From Adiantum capillus-veneris (lineage: Eukaryota; Streptophyta; Polypodiopsida; Polypodiales; Pteridaceae), in assembly GCA_014529385.2 (NCBI GenBank), contig CM043962.1:43655598-43719597 (forward strand): a stretch of 64,000 nucleotides of DNA. The letters run 5' to 3'. Position numbers and translations under genes: made by a program. The notes under the pieces were generated by a model. It saw nothing but the letters and a program-made list of their open reading frames with translations. It was not told where the DNA came from and searched no databases. Shown here piece after piece: positions 31,461 to 42,280 of this stretch (positions are counted from its first letter, which is position 1; the number at the start of each line of letters is the position of its first letter).

Positions 31461-32240
31461 CTAATATGGTATAGACAGTCAAGGCCCATATTATGCGCTA
31501 AAATGGGACGCCTGAGCCATACGATCCATTTTAGCGCATAATATGGGTCGAGACTGCCCAAACTATATTATGTTCTCACCCCCAACCCTAAAAAGATGCA
31601 TAGCCATCCAAACTGGCATGGGTGGTCAAGACCCATAGTATGTGCTAAAATGGGCCGTATGGCCATTTGAGCACATAGTACGGTTCGCGACCACCCAAAA
31701 AATATTGGATGGCCACAAGACTTTTCATGGGTGGCGCTGAGATCCATTTCACAACCCGTGAAAAGTTTTATAGCCATCCAATATGGTATGGGTAGACAAA
31801 GCCCATAACATGTGTTAAAATGTGTTATATGAGCCATGTGTCCCATTTTAGCGCATAATATGGTTTGGGATTGTCCAAACCATATTAGATGGCCATGATA
31901 CTTTTATAATATGGCCATGAGACTTTTTACGAATGGATGTGAGCACCACTTAACCACCCCTACAAAGTTTCATTGCCATCCAAGATGGTATGGGCAATCA
32001 AGGCCCGCACTATGCGCTAAAATGGGACATATGGCTCATATAACCCATTTTAGCGCATAGTATGGGTCGGGACTGACCAAACCATATCGGATGACCATGT
32101 GACTTTGTACAAATTGGTGTGAGAACCATTCAACCACTCCTAAAAAGTCACACAACCATCCGATATGGTTTGGGAGGTCAAGGGCCATACTATTTGCTAA
32201 AATGGGACATATGACTCATACAACCCATTTTAGCTCTTCT
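31461..32240. repeat. Second hairpin repeat array (150-200-bp units)
   Basis: A different repeat with units starting at gccatcc-type segments near 31452, 31602, 31773, 31975 and 32153. Each contains an inverted pair built on CATATTATGCGCTAAAATGGG and its complement. It is more degenerate than the preceding array. Confidence 0.82.
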
Positions 32241-33050
32241 ATCATGAATTAGTATATGATCATCTGGTATTGTTGGATCTTTGTCTATGTACATGGGTCT
32301 TTATATGATTTATGTTTTCATCTATATGATTAGATGGATTGCCACATATGTGGACCTCTATATGTTCATCTACATTGGTATCCTCTTATAATGGATTAGG
32401 ACATGCTTGTCTTTATAGTTTCTATATGGGTGTTTACATGGTCCTCTTCAAGTGCATCTACAATGTTGTCTCTATGGTCATCTATACAATTGTCTGCATG
32501 GACATACACATGGTTAAATTTGTAAAGGTGGTTGTCTATGTGGATCATCAATATGATCGGCTAATGTCATCAATAGGGTCATCTTCATTACTATCTTTCT
32601 ATATGATGGATTAAAATATGATCATCTTTATATGGTTCTATGGAAGTCTATATTGGGCTCTATATGGTTTTCTGTATGAATATCTACATGGGAATTTATA
32701 TAGTCCTCTACATTGGCATCCATATGGTCATCTAAATATAGCGCTATCCTTTTTCCATAGAGCACATGTATATGGTAGCCTATATGGTCAGTTCTATGCT
32801 AGTCTATATGGCCAGTTCTACAGTCTTCTACATAAGAATACATATGGTCATCTATATGGTTGATGCTATGATCCTCTATATGGTTTCTTATAGGATTGCC
32901 CCAAGTCCTTTTAAATGGTTCTTTGTATGGTTAATTGGATTAGATTCTTTTCTATATCAAGATGGTCAACCAGATTGGTGTATACTTAGACAACTAGCTC
33001 ATCGTCTATATGGACAACTAGATGTTCATCAACTAAAATTAAAAAAGAAA
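32241..33050. repeat. Degenerate TATGG/CATCTA minisatellite
   Basis: Short motifs such as tatatggtcatctaca recur irregularly over about 800 bp. Long open frames rich in M, Y and V result from the repeat and are not genes. Confidence 0.6.
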
Positions 33051-33054
33051 ACTC

Positions 33055-33067
33055 TCTCTCCCTCCCT

Positions 33068-33135
<68 letters not shown>
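33055..33135. repeat. CT microsatellite
   Basis: CCCT start then pure CT, about 80 bp. Confidence 0.97.
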
Positions 33136-33281
33136 ATTTCTATCGCCGGGGGGATCCAAGGGGGGGCAGCGCCCTCGAAGGTTGGAAATAGAAGTATTTT
33201 TGGATATGAATTTGTATATAATTTTACAAAAAATGATATGATATTTATCATGTGGTAGAGAGACTCTTATACACATTGTAT

Positions 33282-33320
<39 letters not shown>
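33282..33320. repeat. GA microsatellite
   Basis: GA run with one interruption. Confidence 0.95.
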
Positions 33321-33321
<1 letters not shown>

Positions 33322-33467
33322 GGAAAAAGAGTCTCAATAGAGACAAGGAGTGACAGGGATTTGATCCAGAGATTCTTTGAGCTAGACACTCAGTACGATT
33401 CTCGTCAAAAAAGTCCATGCACGCATGTGGGTCCATGTTGAATCATCTCTGCAAGTCTTATCGAGTG

Positions 33468-33895
33468 CCACATAACTCGCCGAGTTGCGTGGAATGCAAA
33501 CAGTTGGAGACATGTCCACGTAACTCGCCGAGTCACGTGGCGACCACGTAACTCACCGAGTTGCGTGGACTTTTGACGTGTATGCCACGTCATTGTTGAG
33601 AGTTTTTACAAGAAGGCATCCACGTAACTCGCCGAGTTATGTGGCTGCCTATGTAGTAATCTAGTAGGCTTTGCCACGTAACTCACCGAGTTATGTGGCT
33701 TGCCTATGTTGGCATAGCCACATTACTCGGTGAGTTACATGGCAATGTCAACGTGGAAATAACACATCACCTTTGTGGCATGACCACGTCACTCGGCGAG
33801 TTACATGGAGCTTCTTACCAGTAACTCGCCGAGTTCTATAAGTATGCCACGCGTCGCAATTTCCTGCTTCGGGCACAAGGATAACTCACTGAGTT
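33468..33895. repeat. Array of nine spaced palindromes around AACTCGCCGAGTT
   Basis: Copies lie at about 33468, 33516, 33544, 33620, 33674, 33718, 33784, 33818 and 33880. The ideal site is CCACGTAACTCG, a central C, then its reverse complement, 25 bp in all. Spacing is irregular (28-76 bp) and the spacers differ, so this is not a simple tandem repeat. Confidence 0.85.
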
Positions 33896-33967
33896 AGCCG
33901 CATTGCGGAGATCATGCTTGGGTGCGGACTGCGGGAAGTGGGTACACTCTATCTTGCATACACCCAC

Positions 33968-33972
<5 letters not shown>

Positions 33973-34011
<39 letters not shown>
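33973..34011. repeat. GA microsatellite
   Basis: Pure GA run. Confidence 0.95.
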
Positions 34012-34014
<3 letters not shown>

Positions 34015-34287
34015 CTCCTGATCTCAACTTGTTTTCTTCTAGCACATTTGTTTGCCTCTTTTTCATTAGTATTTATGTGTTTCCTTGGATTGAATTTCTC
34101 TCTCTTTGTCATTAGTACTTATGCATTTCCTTGGATTGAATTGGTTAATATCTATATGAAAAAGCTTCAACTTTATGACAATGTCTAAGTTGCTAAAAGA
34201 GGTCTCTTCAATAAGTCAAGGCAATAATTGGAGCACAAGTGGTGTTCAAAATTTGTAGTACCAATCCTTTTGTTCCTAAGATGCAAG
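34012..34287. other. Unassigned, contains a 50-bp duplication
   Basis: The segment cattagta-ttta-tg-tttccttggattgaatt occurs twice (about 34065 and 34110). No gene. Confidence 0.5.
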
Positions 34288-34350
34288 GTTGTGTGTGTGT
34301 GTGTGTGTGTGTGTGAGTGAGTGAGAGAGAGAGAGAGAGAGAGAGAGATG
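34288..34350. repeat. Compound GT/GA microsatellite
   Basis: GT run followed by GAGA run. Confidence 0.95.
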
Positions 34351-34620
34351 AAATGAAATGTTACCTATCTATATCTATATACTATCTTCAAGGGAAAGAG
34401 GATTTTGAGGTGCCAGGTGGATGGTAAGTCAGTCTCCGGCCATTGCGTAAGTAGAGGTTGTGAGCCGCGAGGACGCCAAATGCTTGAGGGGTGTATGGGA
34501 GCCGAATAGGTAGGGATGGTCGGGAGTAGGGAAGGCAAACATGCACAAGAGAGTGGAGGTATGGCAAAAAGGCACAGTAGAGGTATGGTGGAAAGGTAGG
34601 GACATACTGGTCACTACAAC
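34351..34620. other. Unassigned DNA
   Basis: No convincing gene or repeat signature. Confidence 0.4.
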
Positions 34621-34739
34621 GGAGAGAGAGAGAGAGAGAGAGAGAGCAGATTTGGCGGACTGTAGTTGAAAGGCGCATTCCTCAGCATGCTCGAGCAGAT
34701 CGAGATGTCACGATGACAATAATGACGAGCAACTATTGC

Positions 34740-35552
34740 TGGTTGATGCAGAGATCCCAACTCAAGAAGTAGGAGCATATATGGTGTTTGTGTCTTAACT
34801 TGGATAAAGCTTGTAAGAAAACCCTTTTGGACATTCTCAAACTTTCTCCAAGTAGACTTTGAGATGCTTCCACTCCACATTTCAACTACATAAAGAAGAA
34901 ATAGTGCCACCAATGTGTCAAAAAGGTACTTTTTGAGAACCCAATAATTACATGACACATCACCTTCTCATAGATTCGAGAAACCACAAGCATAAACTCA
35001 CGTGGCACTTGGAGTTCTTCCATCCTTCTCCACAAATTGTTACGTGGAATCATATCAAAGGCTTTCTTAAAGTCCACAAAACAACAATTCAATCGCTTGC
35101 CTTTCAAACGACTTTCCTCCATGAGAACACGAAGAGTGACAAGATGATCAATGGTGCTATGGCATCGACAAAAACCCGCTTGTTCTTTTGCATGCTTGTC
35201 ATTCCCTTTAGCCCAATCACTCAAATTTCATCTCCATTATGCACCCAAAAAACTTTGCCATAAGAGACCCCATCATTACAATCCGATAGTTGTTTACACT
35301 CTTTACATTTTGTCCTTTATGCAAAAGCTTGACCCAATTAGTACTCCAATCATAAGGCATACCATGTTGAAGTGCAAGGTTGAAAATATCACACATCCAC
35401 TCATGTGTAGAATCTCTTGTCCATTTAATCATCTCCGGCTTGATACCTTGAAGATCTCCTGCTTTGCAAGTGGCCCACTTTTCAAGCCAATCGCATACAT
35501 CCTCAATAGTAGAAAAAGAGAGCATACATGGGAGTGAATTATAAAATGGCAT
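34740..35552 (-). pseudogene. LINE reverse transcriptase, catalytic region deleted
   Basis: 35217-35552 matches the EDVC...KAGDLQG fingers region; 34960-35224 matches the segment with CCFVDFKKAFDM; 34740-34950 matches the post-palm segment LKKYLFDTLV. Between the last two, about 175 residues including the VKQGCP and YADD blocks are missing. Frameshifts separate the pieces. Confidence 0.78.
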
Positions 35553-35559
35553 TTTTTCA

Positions 35560-36890
35560 GCATTTAGTTGCTCATATAGTTGCCTAAATGTGTGTACATA
35601 TCCACAAGTCTCAAGTTACCAAAATCCTCAACCCGCTTGCCTCTCAAGTTTCTCCAAAATCTTCCACATGCACGTGCCTTTGAAAAAATTGTTGCTTTAC
35701 TTCCCATCTTCTTCTCTCTTTTGAATCAATGCCTTGTATGTATGCAAATGACTTTGATAGTTGTAGTTGTCCATAGTTGCATCAAGCTATATCAAGGACT
35801 TTTGAGCATCTTGACATTCTGTATCAAACCACCTTTTGCATTATCTATCTTTGTTGATACCATGGACATGCTTTATGGCACAACATTCTTCGACACAAGA
35901 ACTTTTTTTTTTTTGAAAGCTTCCCATTTAGTTTTCAATGGTGCGTCATATTGAAGTATTGTAATCCATAACTTTTGCTCAACCATTTCAATGTACATTG
36001 GTGCCTGTTTGGAATCCATACATAGTGATAACTTCTCTTCCCTTTGGCTGAGACTATCATGCTTAGATGCTTCTCCGCATGCAAGGTCAATACATAAGGT
36101 TTGATGGTGATTCCGGGATCCATTGGCCAAACATAAAACTCTATGTGATACATGATGGCTTTGGAGAGAATCATATAGTCAATCACACTATCCCCATTAT
36201 GTCTTTTACATGTAAATCCATTGGTTCCACTTCACAAAGATACACCATTGGCAATAAGCATAGCCATGCTATTACACATGTGTAAAAGTGACTTTCCACA
36301 GTGATCCGGCTCTTTATCATCCATTGAAGTACGATCATACAAGTGAACTTTCTCCAACTCCCTTGGAATGTATGGCATATCAAATTGTTGAGTATCATGT
36401 TGCAATGTTTTTTGTGCAAGTATTCATATCACCGAAGACAATAACATCACCTTCACCTTTGAAATAAGCAATGTCCTCTTCTAAATAAAAAAATGGTTGA
36501 TCTCAATCCATGCAAGCAAGCATAAAAGGGGGAATCATGATGAGGAATGTAGCAACAGGATACAAAAATGGGTCCTCTTTTTGGTGTCATAATTTTAAAC
36601 CATACATAACATTTGTACTTGTCATCTTTCACAATTGATACAGAATCTTTCAATCCTTTCTTAAGCATACATGCTACCCCTCTTTGTCCTCTTCGTTGCT
36701 TGGGATTCTTTGACCACATCAATGAATGTACATTGTAGTCCTCCAAGCTATTAGTCCTTGTGTAGCATGCTCCCAATTTCAATAAGAAGTACAACATCGG
36801 CTTTGCTTGTTAGTTCATCAATGCCAACCCCCGCATTCCATGCGTATTAATTGCAATTCCAAGAGCATATTGTCAATTCTAACTTGGCCT
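35560..36890 (-). pseudogene. LINE endonuclease and linker, decayed
   Basis: Fragments of an APE-type endonuclease: RRGQRGVACMLKK, a CCYIPHH segment and, near 36440, FGDMN-type text expected at the conserved GD-N motif. The region before RT includes an ECQDAQKSLI-like stretch near 35820 that aligns with the start of the plus-strand LINE ORF at 38739. Multiple stops. Confidence 0.6.
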
Positions 36891-36905
36891 ATAGGTCACA
36901 CATTC

Positions 36906-37328
36906 CTATTTGCTCGAGGGACTTTCCTCCTCCTTGGGCACATTTTCTTTGTGAGACATCTCCTTGTTTTTCTTATTCCTCTCTTCATATGGCTTGCGAT
37001 GCATATTTTGTCGCTTAATAGTGCGATCTTCACATATAAAACATTTTGTATCCCTCAAATAGATCCAACTATTATAAATGATAATCTTTCCTTTGGTCTC
37101 ATTTGGCATGGTACATACAATTGGTCGTTCTCCTGAGCAAGGAGCTCCTTGCTTACCCACTCTATGTGCTCCATAGACCATTACTCCGGACATGCCAAAG
37201 TGGGTTTTGAAGAAATCTTCGATAACAATGGCAAGAGAAGGAGGCGTCTCTAACTTCTCTTCGAGAATTCCACGAATAACAATGTCCTTGGAATGTCGCT
37301 CCTGTTCCTTCAGCTCCTCCACATCCAC
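36906..37328 (-). pseudogene. LINE ORF1 protein, C-terminal RNA-binding part
   Basis: The 140-codon stretch carries DIVIRGILEE...FFKTHFG...YGAHRVGKQG...RPIVCTM, the pattern of L1 ORF1p (the Transposase_22 family: an RRM followed by a C-terminal domain). It ends in a basic, lysine-rich tail. A stop near 37330 separates it from the coiled-coil part. Confidence 0.65.
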
Positions 37329-37346
37329 ATTCTCAACATTCTTTGC

Positions 37347-37793
37347 TTAAGCCATAGCTTGCATGAGGGAGGAATTAAAAACCACATTGCTACCACATAC
37401 ATCAACCCAAGACTTTTTTGTGCATACATTTTTCATGTCGCATACATCCCGACTTATGGTGTCAAATTTCTTCTCTTTCAATACATGGTCATGCTCTACT
37501 TTGCTCATGCGCTCCTTCAAAACATTCAAGTCCACTAGAGAGCGTTTACATTCCTTGATTGCCTCTTCAAGTTGCATCAAACCTGTTGTTTGCATCTCAA
37601 GTGTCCTCTTGAGATTCTCATTCTCAACCACAAGAACCCTTAGCATGCCATTCTCCATTGCAAGTGCGTGTAAGTCTTCACCTTGTTTGTTTATGGTCTC
37701 TTGCAACGATACCAAGTATGCCATGATTATGGTTTCCAATGTAGTTGGTTGAGTGGTTGTGTTTCTATCTCCACACTTAGGAGATTTTTGCAA
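37347..37793 (-). pseudogene. LINE ORF1 protein, N-terminal coiled-coil part
   Basis: About residues 25-115 show heptad spacing of L, I, V and M (LETIIMAYLVSLQETI..., LQLEEAIKECKRSLVDLNVLKERM-like text) predicting a coiled coil. The segment reads toward the RRM-like part. A coiled coil followed by this RRM is the vertebrate-L1 layout. Confidence 0.55.
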
Positions 37794-38063
37794 TTGTTGT
37801 GGACCTTGTTAAAGAAGAAGAACCCCTGCGAGTGCCGAAAGACATTGTATGTAAAATAAGAGATGAGAGTCAACTTTTTGGAACCTGTTTACTTCAGAAA
37901 GGCTGCTACAGAAACGCCTCCATAACTCTAAATTCTTTTGTCTTTACATCAATGCCTAGAGGGCGCCATGCTCTTCAATTGAAGCTATAGATCACCCAAA
38001 TCGGAGTTTGGATGAAGAAGTTATGATCAAAAGAGTGAACTACTGTCTACTAGGTCAAAAACG

Positions 38064-38172
<109 letters not shown>

Positions 38173-38284
38173 ATTAGCAGTTGTCCACCTAGCTGCTCTT
38201 CATTGTACTCTAGGTAGGGGGACTTAGATCTTCGTAGCAATTTCGGGTGCACAAACTTTACAAACATCAAGAGCAGATGAAGTT

Positions 38285-38286
<2 letters not shown>

Positions 38287-38335
<49 letters not shown>
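38287..38335. repeat. CT microsatellite
   Basis: Pure CT, about 49 bp. Confidence 0.96.
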
Positions 38336-38339
<4 letters not shown>

Positions 38340-38390
38340 GTGTGTGTGTGTGCGCCATGCCAAGTGTGGTCATGGAATCATACAATCATT

Positions 38391-38394
<4 letters not shown>

Positions 38395-38436
<42 letters not shown>
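38395..38436. repeat. CT microsatellite at the LINE left junction
   Basis: Pure CT, about 42 bp, directly abutting the inverted LINE segment. Confidence 0.96.
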
Positions 38437-38439
<3 letters not shown>

Positions 38440-38738
38440 CATCATTAGAACTTCGATTATACATGTATGAGTCATCCACTCTTCTTGATACATGCGGCAT
38501 GTCGACTTGTTGTGTGTCGTGTTGTAACATATTTGTGCGAGCATTCATGTCTCCAAAAACAATGACTTCACCTTGATCCTTGTAATAAGCAATGTCTTCC
38601 TCTAGTTCAACAAAGGGCTGATCTCTATCCATATTCAAGCGAGCATAAAAGTTGGAGTCATAGTGAGGAATGTAGCAGCCGGCCACAAACATGACTTGAC
38701 CATTTGGTGGGCTGATTTTCAGCCATAAGTAGCGTTTA
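38437..38738 (-). pseudogene. Inverted LINE endonuclease fragment
   Basis: Minus-strand text VAGCYIPHYDSNFYARL...VIVFGDMNARTN...VDDSYMYNRSSNDA corresponds to the endonuclease region of the LINE at about 36290-36620, with the GDMNAR motif preserved. It begins at the junction with the plus-strand part (38738) and ends in the CT microsatellite. Confidence 0.72.
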
Positions 38739-41030
38739 TTGGAATGTAGTCAAGCCCGAAAACACTTGCTAAGATTGGATGCAATCAAAGACAAGGAAGT
38801 TTACTTGGAATGTTCACACACATACAAAGCACTTGTTCAAAAGAAGAGGAGAAGGTGGGAAGTCGAAAAACAACTTCTTTTAGCACAAGAGAAAGCACAT
38901 GCATGTGGCAAGTTTTGGCAAAATCTAAAAGGCAAGCGCGTTGAGAGCTTTGGTGACTTGACTCTTGAGGATATGTATATGCATTGTAAGAACCTCTATG
39001 AGCAACCCAATGTTGATAAGATGGAGGGTTGTAGCTCCCTTCCATTTATGTCTCCCTTCTTTACCATTGAAGATGTATGCCGCGCGCTTGAGAAACTTGC
39101 TACTCGCAAGGCAGGTGACCTTCAAGGTGTCAAGGCTGAAATGATTAAATGGACAAGCAAAAAAACACGATATTGGATATGCGATATGTTTAACCTTGCA
39201 CTTCAGTATGGCATGCCTCATGATTGGAGTGCAAATTGGATCAAACCTTTGCACAAAGGAGGAGATGTAAACAATGTGAACAACTATCGCACTATAATGG
39301 TTGGTTCTTTGATGGCAAAGTTATTTGGATGTATCATGGAGATGAAGATAAGTGAATGGGCTGAAAAGAATGGCAAACGTGCGCTTGGCCAAGCAGGTTT
39401 TCGAAAGCATCATAGCACTATTGATCACCTTGTCACTCTTCGAGTTCTTATGGAAGCGTCTCGATTGAAAGGAAAAAAGTTGTATTGTTGCTTTGTGGAT
39501 TTCAAGAAAGCTTTTGACATGGTACCGCGAGGAAATCTTTGGAGACGTATGCAAAGCCTTCAAGTGCCGAGAGAATTTATGCATGCAGTCTTTCGCATCT
39601 ACCAAAAAGTGATATGTCGATTACGTATGGGAGATGGAATTTCAGAATTTTTTGCAAGCACTATTGGTGTCAAACAAGGATGCCCACTTTCCCCAACCCT
39701 CTTTGGGCTACTCATTGATGAATTGGAATACATGGTTCTTGCTTTTATGCAGCAAGAAGGCATAGAAGAGGTTAAGATTGGAAATGCGGTGATCATGCTT
39801 TTGATTTATGCCGATGATGTAGTGCTCTTGGCACATACCTTAGAAGATGCACAAAAGCTTATGAGTGTCTTGGAACGCTTTTGCCTACATAGCGGGCTGA
39901 TCGTGAATGGATCCAAAACCAAGGTTATGCTTGTAAAGACCCTCAATGACGAAAATCCATGCATTGTATACAACAATGAGAAACTTGAAGTGGTAGATCA
40001 CTTCAAGTACCTTGGCCTTGAGGTTCCATCCAATCATAAATGGAAGGATTGTGCAATGCGTCGCTTGGAAGCCGGAAAGAGGGCTTATTATGCATTTGAG
40101 AACATGTGCAATGCAGGAGAGATCAAGTGTTGGGCTCTCAAAAAGTACCTCTTTGACACATTGGTGACACCGGTGCTTCTTTATGGAGTGGAGGTGTGGG
40201 GTGGAAGCATCGGGAAGTCTACTTGGAAAGAGTTTGAGAATGTCCAAAAGCGTTTTCTCACCAACTTTCTCCAAGTCAAGACACAAACACCCTACATGCT
40301 CTTACTTCTTGAGTCCGGATCGCTTCCCATTGAGGTCTTGGGCATGGAAAGGGTTGTGGAGTACATGCGTAAGACACAACGTAGCCCTTTGCATCGACTT
40401 CCTAGAATCGCATATGAAGCAAGTCAAAAGGTTCAAAAGACATGCAAGAGCAAAATACTAAGTTCGGGGTGGATGCTTGATATCAAGAAATGGTTTGGAA
40501 GATTGGATGCATGTCACTTGGTCAAGGATGCGTCGATCGACTCCCAAGTTAATGAGGCCTTCTTACAACGCCAATGTATCATGGCTTGGGAGAAATCTGG
40601 AGGTTCTCGCTTCAGCCATTACACCACACACGTTGCCCCAAACTACAAATCTCTCTTCTTCTCGGAACGAGGTAACCGAACCCATTCCTACATCCTTGAG
40701 CCCATCCCGTTGAGTGCGATCCGCACCATTGCCTCCATTCGTCTTAGCTCCCATTCTCTACGCTGCGAGACAGGACGTTGGGGCACTGGCGAGGAGTGTC
40801 ATCGACTTTGCACCTTATGCCCTCGTCAAGTGCGAGAGAGTGAGTACCACACACTACTTGAGTGCTCAGCTTTTGACCACATTAGGTCCTCTTTTCCTCA
40901 TATATTCAGCCATGAGCTCTCCCTACATACCTTCCTCTCCCAACCACGATGTGGACTCTCTATTGCGACGCTCATTTCAGCCATTTTTGAGCATCGAGAG
41001 TCACTTATGAACTCCACTCACACCACGTGA
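38739..41030 (+). CDS. LINE reverse transcriptase, open (763 codons)
   Basis: Uninterrupted RT reading from the linker before RT to the C-terminus. Key blocks: FVDFKKAFDMVPR near residue 249, IGVKQGCPLSPTLFG, catalytic YADD near residue 357, HFKYLGL, and a C-terminal CCHC-like zinc region (CTLCPRQVRESEYHTLLEC) from about residue 691. The endonuclease and ORF1 are missing on this strand, so the first ATG lies at the inversion junction and is not a natural start. The open frame suggests a recent insertion. Without its 5' part it is not expected to be transcribed as a functional LINE. Confidence 0.85.
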   Translation: MECSQARKHLLRLDAIKDKEVYLECSHTYKALVQKKRRRWEVEKQLLLAQEKAHACGKFWQNLKGKRVESFGDLTLEDMYMHCKNLYEQPNVDKMEGCSSLPFMSPFFTIEDVCRALEKLATRKAGDLQGVKAEMIKWTSKKTRYWICDMFNLALQYGMPHDWSANWIKPLHKGGDVNNVNNYRTIMVGSLMAKLFGCIMEMKISEWAEKNGKRALGQAGFRKHHSTIDHLVTLRVLMEASRLKGKKLYCCFVDFKKAFDMVPRGNLWRRMQSLQVPREFMHAVFRIYQKVICRLRMGDGISEFFASTIGVKQGCPLSPTLFGLLIDELEYMVLAFMQQEGIEEVKIGNAVIMLLIYADDVVLLAHTLEDAQKLMSVLERFCLHSGLIVNGSKTKVMLVKTLNDENPCIVYNNEKLEVVDHFKYLGLEVPSNHKWKDCAMRRLEAGKRAYYAFENMCNAGEIKCWALKKYLFDTLVTPVLLYGVEVWGGSIGKSTWKEFENVQKRFLTNFLQVKTQTPYMLLLLESGSLPIEVLGMERVVEYMRKTQRSPLHRLPRIAYEASQKVQKTCKSKILSSGWMLDIKKWFGRLDACHLVKDASIDSQVNEAFLQRQCIMAWEKSGGSRFSHYTTHVAPNYKSLFFSERGNRTHSYILEPIPLSAIRTIASIRLSSHSLRCETGRWGTGEECHRLCTLCPRQVRESEYHTLLECSAFDHIRSSFPHIFSHELSLHTFLSQPRCGLSIATLISAIFEHRESLMNSTHTT

Positions 41031-41083
41031 CATGTTCATTTGGTCCCATAGGTCATATTTGACCTCCCAGGACGATAATAGAA

Positions 41084-41106
41084 CTATCTATCTATCTATC
41101 TATCTT

Positions 41107-41131
<25 letters not shown>
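41084..41131. repeat. LINE 3' tail: ATCT run followed by GT run
   Basis: Four to five ATCT units then about 26 bp of GT come directly after the short 3' UTR, in place of a poly(A) tail. Confidence 0.85.
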
Positions 41132-41137
<6 letters not shown>

Positions 41138-41174
41138 CATGCCAACTTTGGTCATGAAAGCATACGATCATTGG

Positions 41175-41177
<3 letters not shown>

Positions 41178-41208
<31 letters not shown>
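41178..41208. repeat. GT microsatellite
   Basis: Pure GT run after the right flanking repeat. Confidence 0.95.
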
Positions 41209-41212
<4 letters not shown>

Positions 41213-42280
41213 CAATGTCTACTAAATACCATGCTCAATTAACTAAATTAAGTATGACATTCCTTCCAAGTTTTGTAGCTACCATAAAAGCATTTTTTCA
41301 TCAAGGGGCCTGTCCATTGCTCGAGAAAAACCTAGGTTTAGTGTAATCACGCCTACAAATTTTGAGATTTACCTCTAAATTTTACATTTGAAGGTGAAAA
41401 AACAATACACAATTAGAGAAATTCAGCGTAATCTAGTGTAAAGCCCTTCAAATTTAGTGATTTACCTCTAAAATTTCCCATATGTAGGTTTGCCAAGTTT
41501 TTGGAAAAAAGGGTTTTTCGAGCACTGATTTAGGGCCTAAGAACACCCCTTACTTTCTCTATTTATTGCAAATAGTAAGGCGGTATGCAAGGTGTAGGAC
41601 GTTGTTAATGAAGTCTCTTGGCCTGACCAATGAAGCGCACTGGGGAGAGGGCGTGCACTACAATGTCACCATAGTGATACACACCCAAGGTTAGAAGTCT
41701 CTTGGCCCGACCGATAAAGTGCACTAGGGAGAGGACATGCACTACAATGTCACCATAGTGGTACACACACAGCTTAGAGAAAGACTATATTATCGTCTTC
41801 GAAGGTCAAATATAACTCATGTGACCAATGAAAACATGTGTGTATTCTATGTTGAGGTTATCAACAAAATTGTATGCTTGAGGACTATGGCTATGAGGGT
41901 GGCAATATTTGAGAGTCCACAAAGCAGAGATTCGTATTCAGGAATTGTCTCCAAGTGGAAAGTGTGAGAGAATCAAGCTCAAATGGGATCAAAATCCAAG
42001 CACAAATGGGATCAAACTTGCAAAAGGCATAGTGTGCATAGATAGAGGGCCTCTTCCTTAGTGCCCCAAGGTTTGTCTTTTGGAGGCCAACATGACTTAT
42101 GTGATACGAGAAATGAACTGAAATGAAATGTTATATTAACGTCTTCAAAAGGCAAAGTGACCTACGAGACCAGAAAGTTACAATGTGGTGGATCTGATAC
42201 AAAGTTAGAGTAACAAGATGACAAAAATGAAATGACGAATGTCACAATAAAATACTATGGAATCCTAAACTACTAGGTGT
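41209..42280. other. Intergenic DNA with no gene recognised
   Basis: Contains two related segments with gatttacctctaaa (about 41369 and 41459) and the 84-bp tandem duplication listed separately. Confidence 0.5.
41611..41778. repeat. Tandem duplication, 84-bp unit
   Basis: Two copies starting aagtctcttggc at 41611 and 41695, differing at several positions. Confidence 0.9.

Larger units (their letters stand above)
34650..37800 (-). mobile_element. Decayed L1-type LINE (minus)
   Basis: In the minus direction it shows ORF1 (37793-36906), an endonuclease region (about 36890-36270), the connecting region and RT pieces (35830-34740). Its RT and connecting text are homologous to the LINE at 38739-41030. 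The segment holding the catalytic YADD is deleted near 34950. A GA run (34621-34647) lies at its 3' side. Confidence 0.78.
38352..41178 (+). mobile_element. L1-type LINE with inverted 5' segment
   Basis: The 3' part (38739-41083) reads on the plus strand; a piece of endonuclease (38437-38738) reads on the minus strand just upstream. Both belong to the same LINE family as 34650-37800. The pair is flanked by an imperfect direct repeat of about 45 bp (38352-38399 and 41131-41177). Inversion of the 5' segment is the hallmark of twin priming during target-primed reverse transcription. Confidence 0.75.

Noticed and set aside
32339-33191. Open frames rich in M, Y, V
   Set aside because: By-products of a degenerate minisatellite; no start context or domain.
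33468-33895. CRISPR-like array (repeats with unique spacers)
   Set aside because: Repeats are full palindromes with irregular spacing, degenerate, and lie in a plant nuclear context with no cas genes.
38739-38747. Natural start codon of the LINE RT ORF
   Set aside because: The ATG sits at the inversion junction; related LINE text continues upstream as endonuclease, so this is not a genuine start.
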